Positions 24,249 to 32,259 of a DNA stretch of 64,000 nt are shown here, one piece after another. The DNA comes from Nocardia pseudobrasiliensis NBRC 108224 (lineage in GTDB: Bacteria > Actinomycetota > Actinomycetes > Mycobacteriales > Mycobacteriaceae): assembly GCF_001613105.1 (NCBI RefSeq), contig NZ_BDBS01000041.1, forward strand, positions 1-64,000, in the 5' to 3' direction. The position numbers and the translations under genes are program-made. The notes below the pieces were generated by a model, which saw only the letters and a program-made list of their open reading frames with translations, did no database searches and had not been told where the DNA came from. Positions within the stretch are counted from its first letter, which is position 1, and every line of letters begins with the position of its first letter.

Positions 24249-24450
24249 GTTCGGGTGACTCCTCGAAGGGGCTCAGGGGCTGAATCGGACACGAAGTTAT
24301 CGCCCGGCCGAGACCCGGCCCAGTGGCTTTTTCGTCAGGGACCCACGGAAAAACGCCATCGTCGCTCTGACGGTCCGGTCACCGTCTCGTCACCCTCACC
24401 GCCCTGTTCACGGTCATCACGCGAATCCGGCGATGGGGTAATTTCACGCC

Positions 24451-25389
24451 ATGCACACGGTCGCGGTTCTGGCCTTGGACGGGGTCATACCGTTCGATTT
24501 GTCCACCCCCGTCGAGGTTTTCGACCGCACCCGCCTGCCGGACGGCCGTCGCGCGTATCGGGTCCGCATCTGCGCCGAGCGGCCGGAGGTGGACGCGGGT
24601 GCGTTCGCGCTCCGGGCGCCCTGGGACCTGACCGCGGTGGCCGAGGCCGATACCGTGATCGTCCCGGGGGTCGCCGATCCGACCGCCCCGCCGTCGCAAG
24701 CCGTGCGCGACACCATCCGCGCTGCCGCCGCGGCGGGCGCCAGGATCGCCTCCATCTGCACCGGGACGTTTCCCCTCGCGGCCACCGGCCTCCTGGACGG
24801 GTTGCGGGCAACCACCCATTGGATCGTGGCGGACCTGCTGGCGGCCACCTATCCGCGCGTCGAGGTCGATCCGGACGTGCTGTATGTCGACAACGGCCAA
24901 ATCCTCACCTCCGCAGGCGCCTCGGCCGGACTGGACCTGTGCCTGCACCTGATCCGCCACGACTACGGCTCGGCCGTGGCGGCCGATGCCGCCCGATTGT
25001 CGGTCATGCCGCTGGAACGCGAGGGTGGGCAGGCCCAGTTCATCGTCCAGCGACTCCCACCCGCACCGCACGGCGCCGGGCTGGAGCCACTGCTGCTGTG
25101 GTTGCAGGACAACATGTCTCGCGACATCACCATCGCCGACATCGCCGCCGAGGCAGGTATCAGCGCCCGAACCCTGTTGCGGCAGTTCCGCACCCAAACC
25201 GGCACCACCCCCCTCCGTTGGCTACACCGCGCCCGGATCCGCCGCGCCCAGCATTTGCTGGAGACGACCGACCACACGGTCGAACGCGTCGGCGCCCAAG
25301 TGGGTTTCGGCTCACCGACAGCATTCCGAGACAATTTCAAACGCACCGTCGGCGTCCCCCCGAACGCCTACCGCCGCGCCTTCCGGTGA
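24451..25389 (+). CDS. GlxA-family AraC regulator with DJ-1/PfpI domain
   Basis: A 312-aa fusion of an N-terminal DJ-1/PfpI-like class I amidotransferase fold (VAVLALDGVIPFDLSTPVEVF; IASICTGTFPLAATGLLDGL with the nucleophile-elbow Cys) and two C-terminal AraC helix-turn-helices (NMSRDITIADIAAEAGISARTLLRQF; ..VERVGAQVGFGSPTAFRDNFKRTVGVPPNAYRR). Such regulators sense small molecules and activate or repress adjacent genes. It is divergent from the DUF6010 gene. A similar regulator lies at 59706-60686. Confidence 0.92.
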   Translation: MHTVAVLALDGVIPFDLSTPVEVFDRTRLPDGRRAYRVRICAERPEVDAGAFALRAPWDLTAVAEADTVIVPGVADPTAPPSQAVRDTIRAAAAAGARIASICTGTFPLAATGLLDGLRATTHWIVADLLAATYPRVEVDPDVLYVDNGQILTSAGASAGLDLCLHLIRHDYGSAVAADAARLSVMPLEREGGQAQFIVQRLPPAPHGAGLEPLLLWLQDNMSRDITIADIAAEAGISARTLLRQFRTQTGTTPLRWLHRARIRRAQHLLETTDHTVERVGAQVGFGSPTAFRDNFKRTVGVPPNAYRRAFR

Positions 25390-25423
25390 CCGAAAACCAG
25401 TCGCGCCTGAGGAACACACGGAG

Positions 25424-25629
25424 GTCTCCGTCGGCACCCCGAGAACACTCACCGAAGCTGAACGACAGGAATACCTTGCGGGACAACACATTGCTGTGCT
25501 GTCCGTCGCGGCCGACAACGACCGCCCTCCCGCCAGTGTGCCGATCTGGTACGACTACGCCCCGGGCGGGAACATTCGGATCAGCACCGTCCCATCGACC
25601 CGCAAAGCCAGGCCCATCCAGCGAGCCGG
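25424..25629 (+). pseudogene. Truncated pyridoxamine-phosphate-oxidase-fold protein
   Basis: The frame VGTPRTLTEAERQEYLAGQH then IAVLSVAADNDRPPASVPIW then YDYAPGGNIRISTV..RKARPIQRAG is the N-terminal half of a PPOX/FMN-binding split-barrel protein. No start codon lies at the expected position, and the match ends abruptly before the epoxide hydrolase stop, where the second half should be. It is a gene fragment in the same direction as the GlxA-type regulator. Confidence 0.65.
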
Positions 25630-25640
25630 CGGCACGGACG

Positions 25641-26762
25641 TCAGCGGAACAGGCGGAAGAATCCGCGCACCTGCTCGACCAGCGACTGCGGCTGCTCCAG
25701 TGCGGCGAAGTGGCCGCCATGCGGCAGTTCCTCGAACCAACGCAGGTCGGTGAACCGGCGCTCGGCCTCACGCCGCGACGGGCGGGTGATGTCGCGCGGG
25801 TAGATCGACAGCCCGCACGGCGCGGTGACCTTGTCCCGGAAAGTGGCGAAGCTTTCCCAGTACAGGCGCGCCGACGAAGTGGCCGACGCGGTGAACCAGT
25901 AGACCGAGATCTCATCGAGGATCTGCTGGCGCGACACCGCGTCCTCGGGGTGGCCGTCGTTGTCGGTCCAGGCCCAGAACTTCTCGGCAATCCACGCGGC
26001 CTGTCCCGCGGGAGAGTCGGTGAGGCCGTAGCCGAGCGTCTGCGGCCGGGTCGCCTGGATCGCCGAGTACCCCCGGCCGGTGCGTTGGAACTCCTTGGCG
26101 GCCTCCAGGTTTGCCCGCTCCGCGGGCGTCGGGTCGTCGAACGTGCCCGCCGCCACGGACCCCAGGTTCAGGTGCACGGCTGCCACCCGCTCGGGCGCCA
26201 CCTCACCCAACGCGCCGGACACCGCCGAACCCCAGTCACCGCCCTGCGCGCCGTACCGCTGGTACCCCAGCGACACCATCAACGTGTCCCAGGCGCGCGC
26301 GATGCGACGCACACCCCACCCGGTCGTCGACGGCTTGTCACTCCAGCCGTACCCGGGCAATGACGGCGCGACCACGTGGAACGCATCCGCCGGGTCCCCA
26401 CCGTGCGCGCGGGGGTCGGTCAGCGGGCCGAGGACCTCCAGGAACTCGAGCACCGAGCCCGGCCACCCGTGGGTGAGCACCAGCGGGAACGCGTCCGGCT
26501 CCGGTGAGCGGACGTGCAGGAAGTGGATGCCCAGCCCGTCGATCGTGTCGCGGTACTGCGGAAACACGTTGAGCCGCTGGGCGAATCCGAAGTCGTAGTC
26601 CTCGGCCCAACTGCGGCACAGCTCCTGCGCATACGCCAGCGGCAGGCCCTGTGACCAGTCGTCCACCGGTTCGGGCTCGGACCACCGCGTCCGTCGCAAC
26701 CGTTCACGCAGATCCGCGATCTCGGCTTCGGTGATGGCGACCTCGAATGGTTCGGCGGACAT
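25641..26762 (-). CDS. Epoxide hydrolase, microsomal-type (second paralogue)
   Basis: A 373-aa EHN plus alpha/beta-hydrolase protein of the same family as the one at 3607-4743 but clearly diverged. The N-terminal domain reads PFEVAITEAEIADLRERLRR. The core has HGWPGS (98-103), nucleophile Asp176 in GGDWGS and the C-terminal His351 in HGGHFAALEQP. It starts at ATG 26762 behind GGAAG. The TetR remnant upstream may be what is left of its regulator. Confidence 0.9.
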   Translation of the reverse strand: MSAEPFEVAITEAEIADLRERLRRTRWSEPEPVDDWSQGLPLAYAQELCRSWAEDYDFGFAQRLNVFPQYRDTIDGLGIHFLHVRSPEPDAFPLVLTHGWPGSVLEFLEVLGPLTDPRAHGGDPADAFHVVAPSLPGYGWSDKPSTTGWGVRRIARAWDTLMVSLGYQRYGAQGGDWGSAVSGALGEVAPERVAAVHLNLGSVAAGTFDDPTPAERANLEAAKEFQRTGRGYSAIQATRPQTLGYGLTDSPAGQAAWIAEKFWAWTDNDGHPEDAVSRQQILDEISVYWFTASATSSARLYWESFATFRDKVTAPCGLSIYPRDITRPSRREAERRFTDLRWFEELPHGGHFAALEQPQSLVEQVRGFFRLFR

Positions 26763-26921
26763 GGCAGGACTTCCTTATTGGTCGAGGCGGGGTGGGATCG
26801 AATGGGGGGATCGTCATCGCGGGCGGAGTGCCGCGAGCACGGCGAGGGCCACCGACACCGGCACGCTCAGGTAGTTGCCCCGGATGTCGATTCATCCTGG
26901 TAGACAACGTAACAGCTGTGT

Positions 26922-27142
26922 TCAGATGCGGTCGCGGGAAGGCGGTGAGTCCGAGGCGATGCCCCGCAGAGTCACCCCTCGAGCGGCGTCGGTGAGTAAT
27001 TCGGCAGTATCGTACTGGGCGACCGACAGTTCGAGCGCGGCCGCGAGTAGTTCCTCCTTGTCCTTGTAGCGATAGGTCGTGCCCGCGATCGGCACGTCGG
27101 CGGCCTCCGCGACGGCGCGATGGGTCAGGCCTGCGATGGCAG
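26922..27142 (-). pseudogene. TetR regulator remnant
   Basis: The frame ending at 26922 reads AIAGLTHRAVAEAADVPIAG then TTYRYKDKEELLAAALELSV, a clear TetR HTH with the Y.Y...KEEL signature. It starts in the middle of helix 2 without a start codon and stops after about 70 residues, before the ligand-binding domain. It is a decayed regulator between the epoxide hydrolase and the LLM oxidoreductase. Confidence 0.6.
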
Positions 27143-27271
27143 GGCCGGGTGCGGGCGCGCCCGCCGAACCGCTGGACGATCACATCGACGCAAGGTTCAC
27201 GCAAGATCGACGCAAGCGTCGACAGCGCCGATGCGAGTACGGTCGGCGGAGTGGATAAAGATCGAAATAGT

Positions 27272-28147
27272 ATGGCACCGCGGCCGTTTCGGTTCTCTGT
27301 CGGCTTCGGCGGCGCTGACTCGCGTGCCGAGTTGCGGAAGAAGGCACAACAGGCCGAGGACCTGGGCTATGACGTGATCACGGTGCCCGACCATCTGGGC
27401 ATGATTTCGCCGTTCCCTGCGCTGGTCACAATGGCGGAGGCGACAAATCGCGTGCACGTCGGCACCATGGTCCTGGACGGGGCCTTCTATCGGTCCGCTT
27501 GGCTGGCCCGTGATGTCGCGAGCGTGGCGCAACTGACGGACGGGCGGTTCGAGTTCGGGCTCGGCGCCGGACCGGATTTCGCGAAACCCGAGTTCGAGGC
27601 CCTGGGGCTGCCGTTCCCGAGCGGGCGGCAGCGCATCGAGCATCTGCGCGACCTCATCGTCGATACCAAGGCACTGTTCGCAGGGGATCATCAACCGCCG
27701 GTGCATCACCACATTCCGCTCCTGGTGGCCGGAAGCGGCGACCGCCTGCTGCGAGTGGCCGCCGAACACGCCGACACGATATCGATGGCCGGGATACCAG
27801 TCGATGCCGATATCGACTCCGACGAGATCGGCGACGCCGCGCTCGGCCGCCGCTCCCAGTTCGTCCGTGATGCTGCCGGAACACGTTTCGCCGATATCGA
27901 ACTGGGGCTGACGGTGCAGGCGGTAGAGGTCGAGGGGCACGGCGAGGTCGATCTGACCCTCCCCCGCATGTTCCAGCCCGACTTCTCCGATACGCAGCTG
28001 CGCCACCTGCCCGGATTCCTCCACGGGTCGGCACGCGGCATCGCCGACACCCTGCGGCGTTACCGCGACGAGTACGCCGTCAGCCATTTCTCGGTCAACG
28101 AAACGCAGATGACAGCGCTGGCGAAGGTGATCGAAGACCTTCGGTGA
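27272..28147 (+). CDS. LLM-class (F420-type) oxidoreductase
   Basis: A luciferase-like TIM-barrel flavin/F420-dependent oxidoreductase of about 291 aa from ATG 27272 (or 298 aa from GTG 27251). Motifs are FRFSVGFGGADSRAELRKKAQQAEDLGYDVITVPDH at the N-terminus, VHVGTMVLDG, TDGRFEFGLGAGPD, and PLLVAGSGDRLLRVAAEHADTIS, typical of the actinobacterial TIGR03621-like branch. Neither start has a convincing Shine-Dalgarno. The substrate is unknown. Confidence 0.85.
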   Translation: MAPRPFRFSVGFGGADSRAELRKKAQQAEDLGYDVITVPDHLGMISPFPALVTMAEATNRVHVGTMVLDGAFYRSAWLARDVASVAQLTDGRFEFGLGAGPDFAKPEFEALGLPFPSGRQRIEHLRDLIVDTKALFAGDHQPPVHHHIPLLVAGSGDRLLRVAAEHADTISMAGIPVDADIDSDEIGDAALGRRSQFVRDAAGTRFADIELGLTVQAVEVEGHGEVDLTLPRMFQPDFSDTQLRHLPGFLHGSARGIADTLRRYRDEYAVSHFSVNETQMTALAKVIEDLR

Positions 28148-28248
28148 ATGCTCGGGGCCAGCCGCCCTCACATGTGCTCGCGATCTTCTCGACGCACGCC
28201 CACCGGTGCCAGCAGTCCCGACTTACCCCGACGGGCCGATCTTCCGGC

Positions 28249-28279
28249 TTGACTTGGAGTGCGCTCCAAATCCTAGTGT
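28249..28279 (+). promoter_or_regulatory. MerR-type promoter of the aldo/keto reductase gene
   Basis: TTGACT (28249-28254, -35) and TAGTGT (28274-28279, -10) are separated by an over-long 19-bp spacer filled by the near-perfect palindrome TTGGAGTGCGCTCCAA (28254-28269). This is the signature of promoters twisted open by MerR-family activators such as AdhR/NmlR-like regulators of aldehyde-stress aldo/keto reductases. The start codon of the reductase lies 64 bp downstream. No merR gene is in the window. Confidence 0.85.
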
Positions 28280-28342
28280 CGGAGGGCGTTCGCCAACCCC
28301 CAAGGCAGCGCCCGGCCCGCCGGGCGGGAGGAGTATCCGCGC

Positions 28343-29335
28343 ATGATCACCCGAACCACGCTCGGCTCACCCGGTCTCACCGTCAGCGCGATGGGTCTGG
28401 GGTGCATGGGGATGAGCGAGAGTTACGGTGCGGCCGACTGGGACGGCGGCCTGGCCACCATCAACCGGGCCCTGGAACTGGGAATCACGTTCCTGGACAC
28501 CGCCGACGCCTACGGCACCGGGCACAACGAGGTGCTGGTGGGCCGGGCCCTCCACGGCCGACGGGATCAGGTGCAGCTGGCCACCAAGTTCGGCATCGAC
28601 CGCAGCGGCGGCGACCGGGCACGCCGCATCCGCGGCGCCCGGGATTTCGTGCTGCGTTCCTGCGACGCCTCGCTGCTGCGGCTGGGTGTGGAGGTGATCG
28701 ACCTGTATTACGCCCACCGCCCGCCCCAGGATGTGGAGATCGAGGAGACCGTGGGGGCGATGGCCGAGCTGGTCGAGGTGGGCAAGGTCCGTCATCTGGG
28801 TCTGTCCGAGGTCGGCGGCGAGCTGCTGCGCCGGGCGCACGCGGTGCATCCGATCACCGCGGTGCAGAGCGAGTACTCGCTGTGGACCCGCGACGTCGAG
28901 GCCCTCACCCCGGTGATGGCCGAGTTGGGGGTCGGATTGGTGCCGTACTCGCCGCTGGGTCGGGGGTTCCTGACCGGCGCCCTGGACCGTTCCACGCTGG
29001 GCGAGAAGGACTTTCGGCGCACCAACCCCCGCTTCACCGGCGAGGCGGGCGAGGCCAACGAGAAGATCGCGCAGACCGTGCGCGAGGTGGCCGCCCGGTT
29101 GGGTGCCACCCCGGCCCAGGTGGCGCTGGCCTGGGTGTACGCCCAGGCCGAGCGACTCGGGGTGGCGGTGGCGACCATTCCGGGCACCCGCAGCCCGGCC
29201 CGGCTGGAGCAGAACGCGGCCGCACTGGAACTCACCCTGGACGCCGAGGCGCTGGCCGCGCTGAACCCGCTGAGCGGCCAGGTGATCGGCGAGCGCTACA
29301 CCGCTGCGCACACCGCCGAGGTCGCCCGGGGTTAG
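28343..29335 (+). CDS. Aldo/keto reductase
   Basis: A 330-aa NADPH-dependent aldo/keto reductase of the AKR11/13-like YqkF/Gcy branch, starting at ATG 28343 behind GGGAGGAG. The family pattern is LGLGCMGMSESYG, the catalytic FLDTADAYGTGHNEVLVGRAL (Asp, Tyr), ATKFGID, the Lys, LLRLGVEVIDLYYAHRPP (His), GLSEVGGELLRRAHAVHPITAVQSEYSLWTR, and the cofactor loop PGTRSPARLEQNAAA. It probably detoxifies aldehydes or ketones, in line with its MerR-type promoter. Confidence 0.93.
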   Translation: MITRTTLGSPGLTVSAMGLGCMGMSESYGAADWDGGLATINRALELGITFLDTADAYGTGHNEVLVGRALHGRRDQVQLATKFGIDRSGGDRARRIRGARDFVLRSCDASLLRLGVEVIDLYYAHRPPQDVEIEETVGAMAELVEVGKVRHLGLSEVGGELLRRAHAVHPITAVQSEYSLWTRDVEALTPVMAELGVGLVPYSPLGRGFLTGALDRSTLGEKDFRRTNPRFTGEAGEANEKIAQTVREVAARLGATPAQVALAWVYAQAERLGVAVATIPGTRSPARLEQNAAALELTLDAEALAALNPLSGQVIGERYTAAHTAEVARG

Positions 29336-29637
29336 TCAGTCGGCTCGACGCGAAAGACGTCCAGCTGGAGACCCTGCCACGAATCGTGACGCACCGAAAA
29401 CGATGTCTCGAGTCAAGATCTTGGCAGGATCTGACTGGTCACATGGTTGCCGCCACGGCTCGCTAGTCACCTGGGAACACTCGGTAATGTCGATTACCGT
29501 GTGGATCAGATCGGTGGTTTTCTGCCCGATGAGTAGCTGACCCACGAGATCGACTGCGGCGCAGAACGTCCGGCGTTGCCGACGGGCAGTCTTCACCCCG
29601 ATGCAGAACCTTGGGTGGGTGTCGTCGGTGGGCGTCC
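29336..29637. other. Gap with hairpin and repeat copy D
   Basis: No gene is supported. At 29482-29499 CGGTAAT and ATTACCG form a perfect 7-bp stem with a GTCG loop. It is followed by the right half of the dispersed palindromic repeat (29544-29587). Confidence 0.5.
29544..29587. repeat. Dispersed palindromic repeat, copy D (half copy)
   Basis: ACGAGATCGACTGCGGCGCA then GAACGTCCGGCGTTGCCGAC. It matches the loop and right arm of copies A and B almost base for base; the left arm is missing. Confidence 0.6.
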
Positions 29638-29976
29638 TCACCAGTGAATGCCGTTGTCATCGACCCGGTTGTAGGTGGAGCGTCGCAGCGCCAGGCAGCC
29701 ATCGAAATGCTGGTAGCGGTAGACAACCACGAAGGTCCACTCGTCCTCGACCCAAGCATCCTCGACAGTGATGAGCCGGGCGTCTGTGGTGTTGCTGGTC
29801 ATGAGCCAATGCAGGCAGGCGGACACAGCGATTTCGGACCATCGGGGCGAAACAGCCGCCGCAAACTCCTCGGCGAGGCGTCGATGTTCAGCGGTGATTT
29901 CGCGGGGCTCGGGCTGGTGATCGGGATTCGTCAGGGGTCGACGTCGTCGTTCCGGCTCAGGATTAATCCCGATCAT
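29638..29976 (-). CDS. Hypothetical protein, 112 aa
   Basis: A small soluble protein beginning MIGINPEPERRRRPLTNPDH at ATG 29976. It carries a helix (TAEHRRLAEEFAAAV) and a beta-rich C-terminus (ARLITVEDAWVEDEWTFVVVYRYQHFDG). It ends abruptly at DDNGIHW. Related hypothetical proteins that I recall continue for another 15-20 residues after a GI-W motif, so the 3' end may be truncated. No function can be assigned. Confidence 0.55.
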   Translation of the reverse strand: MIGINPEPERRRRPLTNPDHQPEPREITAEHRRLAEEFAAAVSPRWSEIAVSACLHWLMTSNTTDARLITVEDAWVEDEWTFVVVYRYQHFDGCLALRRSTYNRVDDNGIHW

Positions 29977-30004
29977 TATGTGCCAGAATGGTGTCCGCTG
30001 ATGC

Positions 30005-30095
30005 CGCGACCCGCGCGGTTCGAACGGGTCCGCGTGGTGTCCGGAACGTCAACGGGCCGAGATCATTTCGTCCCAGGCGGGCATTCGGCACTCGC
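30005..30095. repeat. Second dispersed repeat (GAGATCATCTC type), copy 2
   Basis: CCGCGCGGTTCGAACGGGTC, then TCAACGGGCCGAGATCATTT. It aligns with the segment at 11955-12035 and overlaps no gene. Confidence 0.45.
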
Positions 30096-30151
30096 GACCG
30101 GTCAGCGCGGCGCGGTTCGCGCCAGTCTTGGACTGCCATTCCAGTCCAACT

Positions 30152-30541
30152 TCAGCGGTTCGTGGGGCTGGTCGGGCGGAAGATGAGGGCCGCGATGATC
30201 GCGAGCAGAATCAGGCAGATCGCTTGCTCGACAACCATCCACAGGGGCAGAGGGAGGAAAAGCAGGACAGCGGTGAACGCGACGAGAAGCACGACGATGA
30301 TGATCTGCAGTCGCAACAGCGCGCGGGGTTCGCCGCGTTCGGCGCGGCGGGCGAAGAGGTAGGTGAGTACGGACGTAATGGCGACGATGATGCTGCGCAC
30401 CCACACCTGGGGCGTGACCTGTGTGGGCACGAGGACTGTAAGGACAAGCACCGCAAGAACAGTCGCGGCGCTGAGTAGCATGTACGCCTTCGTCAACCGC
30501 AGTGCGGTCGTTGCGCGCATACTCCTCGAAGTGGTGATCAC
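30152..30541 (-). CDS. Small membrane protein, 129 aa
   Basis: A four-helix integral membrane protein. Hydrophobic segments are YMLLSAATVLAVLVLTVLV, SIIVAITSVLTYLF, LQIIIVVLLVAFTAVLLFL and VVEQAICLILLAIIAALIF. The GTG start at 30541 has AGGAAAAGCA directly before it and overlaps the stop of the TetR gene, so the pair is translationally coupled. The TetR protein probably regulates this gene. Its role is unknown; size and topology recall small efflux or stress membrane proteins. Confidence 0.75.
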   Translation of the reverse strand: MITTSRSMRATTALRLTKAYMLLSAATVLAVLVLTVLVPTQVTPQVWVRSIIVAITSVLTYLFARRAERGEPRALLRLQIIIVVLLVAFTAVLLFLPLPLWMVVEQAICLILLAIIAALIFRPTSPTNR

Positions 30542-31149
30542 TGCTTTTCCTTTCTGCTGACGTGCGCGACTGCGGTTGCCCGCTGGATGAACTGCACGAC
30601 TTCGGAGAAGATGTGGTCGATGTCGACGTCGTCGCTGTTGGCGAGGTAATAGGCCGAAGCATCTATGATCGCTCGGATCGCCGCCGCGACGATCAAGGGA
30701 TCGAACCGCGCGAACTCCCCACTGCGCTGCCCCTCGGCGAGCAGATGGGACAACGGCTCCACCAGATCAGGTATCCGGTCGCGATGGTGAGGTGCGTTCT
30801 CGATGATTCGCTGCACCGCCCGCACGTGCGTGGCGTGAGTGCAGATGAATTCGAGATTGGATCGCAGCGACCTGGCCAGCCGTTCGCTCGCCGGGCCCGT
30901 ATTTTGCGCGTGGCGAGCCTTGAACGCCGCACCTTCCGCGTACAGCGCCGTGACGACGGCCTCGCAAATCGCGTCCTTCGTCTTGAAGTGATAGAGCACA
31001 GTGCCCTTGATCGCGCCGGCCTGACGGGCAATGCGGTCGACCGACGCCGCCGCGAACCCTTCGTTATCGATCACGGCAATCGCCGCCGCGACGATGTCGT
31101 CACGGCGAGCCCGCTGCGTGCGGGTGAGAGACGAGGTGTCGGACTCCAT
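30538..31149 (-). CDS. TetR/AcrR family repressor
   Basis: A 203-aa regulator. The HTH is RRDDIVAAAIAVIDNEGFAA..IARQAGAIKGTVLYHFKTKDAICEAVV, with an all-helical ligand domain following. It is the first gene of a two-gene operon with the small membrane protein. Two ACCAAATGGT motifs lie just upstream (31161-31190) and are the likely operators. Confidence 0.9.
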   Translation of the reverse strand: MESDTSSLTRTQRARRDDIVAAAIAVIDNEGFAAASVDRIARQAGAIKGTVLYHFKTKDAICEAVVTALYAEGAAFKARHAQNTGPASERLARSLRSNLEFICTHATHVRAVQRIIENAPHHRDRIPDLVEPLSHLLAEGQRSGEFARFDPLIVAAAIRAIIDASAYYLANSDDVDIDHIFSEVVQFIQRATAVAHVSRKEKQ

Positions 31150-31158
31150 GCGTCAAAC

Positions 31159-31192
31159 TTACCAAATGGTCGACTATTTGACCAAATGGTCA
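31159..31192. promoter_or_regulatory. Double operator upstream of the TetR/membrane-protein operon
   Basis: ACCAAATGGT occurs at 31161-31170 and 31181-31190, exactly 20 bp apart. The second lies in the palindrome TGACCAAATGGTCA (31179-31192). The sites are 10-43 bp upstream of the TetR start, fitting autoregulation. Confidence 0.75.
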
Positions 31193-31224
31193 GATCTGAC
31201 GCGTAGCCCCCTCCTCGACCTCCA

Positions 31225-31320
31225 CTCATGCCGCCCCGCGCGGGCATTGGGCAGTCGATCAGATCGGTTGTCCGGCATGTCTTCCCGACGTTTGCTGAGG
31301 CCGATTTCGGGTGTTTGATA
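31225..31320. repeat. Dispersed palindromic repeat, copy K (degenerate)
   Basis: CATGCCGCCCCGCGCGGGCA at the left, a central CGATCAGATCGGTTGTCCGG, and CCCGACGTTTGCTGAGGCCG at the right. It shows the same layout as copies F, I and J with many substitutions. Confidence 0.4.
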
Positions 31321-31359
31321 CTTTGTCGAGGGCAGTAACGGTTGGAGAGGTTCACGGGT

Positions 31360-31761
31360 ATGGGGCCATCGCAGGAGTCCGATCTCTCCGTCGAAAGGAT
31401 CGACAAAGTCGGTGCTGCGGCGATGCCCGCGGACTCGCCCCGCAACGGGGTGGACGGTCTGCGTGAACAAGTTTGCGCAGCAGCGGTTTTCGGCGAACCC
31501 GTTACCGCAGGTGGTATCACCGTCATTCCAGTCGCACGGGCGCGGGTCGGATTCAGCCGGACCGGGTCCAGCGACGGGGCGGAGGGAGGCGGTGCCGACG
31601 TACGCCCCTTGGGCTACATCGAGATCCGCGACGGCACAACCCGATACCGCCCGATCGGCAACCAGTGGAGCCGCATCATCGCGCCCTTGATCGCCCTCGC
31701 CTCGGGGCTCTCCATCCCAGGGTTGATCCGCGCTTTGCGCAGTTTCCGCGGCACCCGTTGA
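31360..31761 (+). CDS. GerW/YtfJ-domain protein
   Basis: A 133-aa protein from ATG 31360 (GGAGAGG about 10 nt upstream). The core VFGEPVTAGGITVIPVARAR then VGFSRTGSSDGAEGGGADVRPLGYIEIRDG is the GerW (YtfJ) domain pattern: a conserved beta strand followed by a Gly-rich loop and P-G-Y-I. The C-terminus (IIAPLIALASGLSIPGLIRAL) is hydrophobic and could be a membrane anchor. GerW proteins are linked to spore germination in Bacillus, but related proteins are widespread in non-sporulating actinobacteria, where the role is unknown. Confidence 0.7.
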   Translation: MGPSQESDLSVERIDKVGAAAMPADSPRNGVDGLREQVCAAAVFGEPVTAGGITVIPVARARVGFSRTGSSDGAEGGGADVRPLGYIEIRDGTTRYRPIGNQWSRIIAPLIALASGLSIPGLIRALRSFRGTR

Positions 31762-31784
31762 ACCACCGCATGCGCCGGGTGCCG
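31749..31784 (+). terminator. Hairpin at the 3' end of the GerW-like gene
   Basis: CGGCACCCG (31749-31757) and CGGGTGCCG (31776-31784) form a perfect 9-bp stem across the stop codon. Probably a terminator. Confidence 0.5.
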
Positions 31785-32259
31785 GGTCTCGCGTCTTCAC
31801 GGCCCTCATCCGGGTGGGCAGCGTCATGGCAGACAATGCTGTCGGTGGTGTTCCAATCCGCACGCGGCCGCGCGAACAGTGATGTCGTGACCGCCCGGGT
31901 ACATATGAACCCGGTCGTGGCGCGTCTGGGATGCGAGATCGGTAGCGACGCAATACGTCTCGCTCGCTTCGCCGAATTGTCGCTTTCCGTGGGCGATCGA
32001 TGCGGTCTTCGAGACTCTCACCTGAGATCGGTGTCCCTTGCCACCTCCCCCTGTGCCTCCTCGATTTCTTCCTCGCTGCACTCCATGACGTTGTGGTCGC
32101 AGGCCCACTCGAACCGAGAGCACAGGTCCGCGAGCGCCTGTTTCTGCGTCGGATGCGTGGTCGGCACCGTATTCACTTTCTGAATCCGAGCCGTGTACCT
32201 CTCGCATGTCCTGGCGTGATGTCGTGGTCGCCACGTGTGGGCAGACGCTGCCGGTTTGG
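31785..32259. other. 475-bp gap without a convincing gene
   Basis: A minus-strand frame at 32018-32263 ends ..QALADLCSRFEWACDHNVME then CSEEEIEEAQGEVARDTDLR, which is protein-like, but its N-terminal half is not, and it has no ribosome binding site or known relatives. It may be the tail of a lost gene. Confidence 0.4.

Noticed and set aside
24255..26363. A 700-codon plus-strand open frame over the GlxA-type regulator and epoxide hydrolase
   Set aside because: Composition is Arg/Pro/Gly-rich and it overlaps two well-supported genes in other frames.
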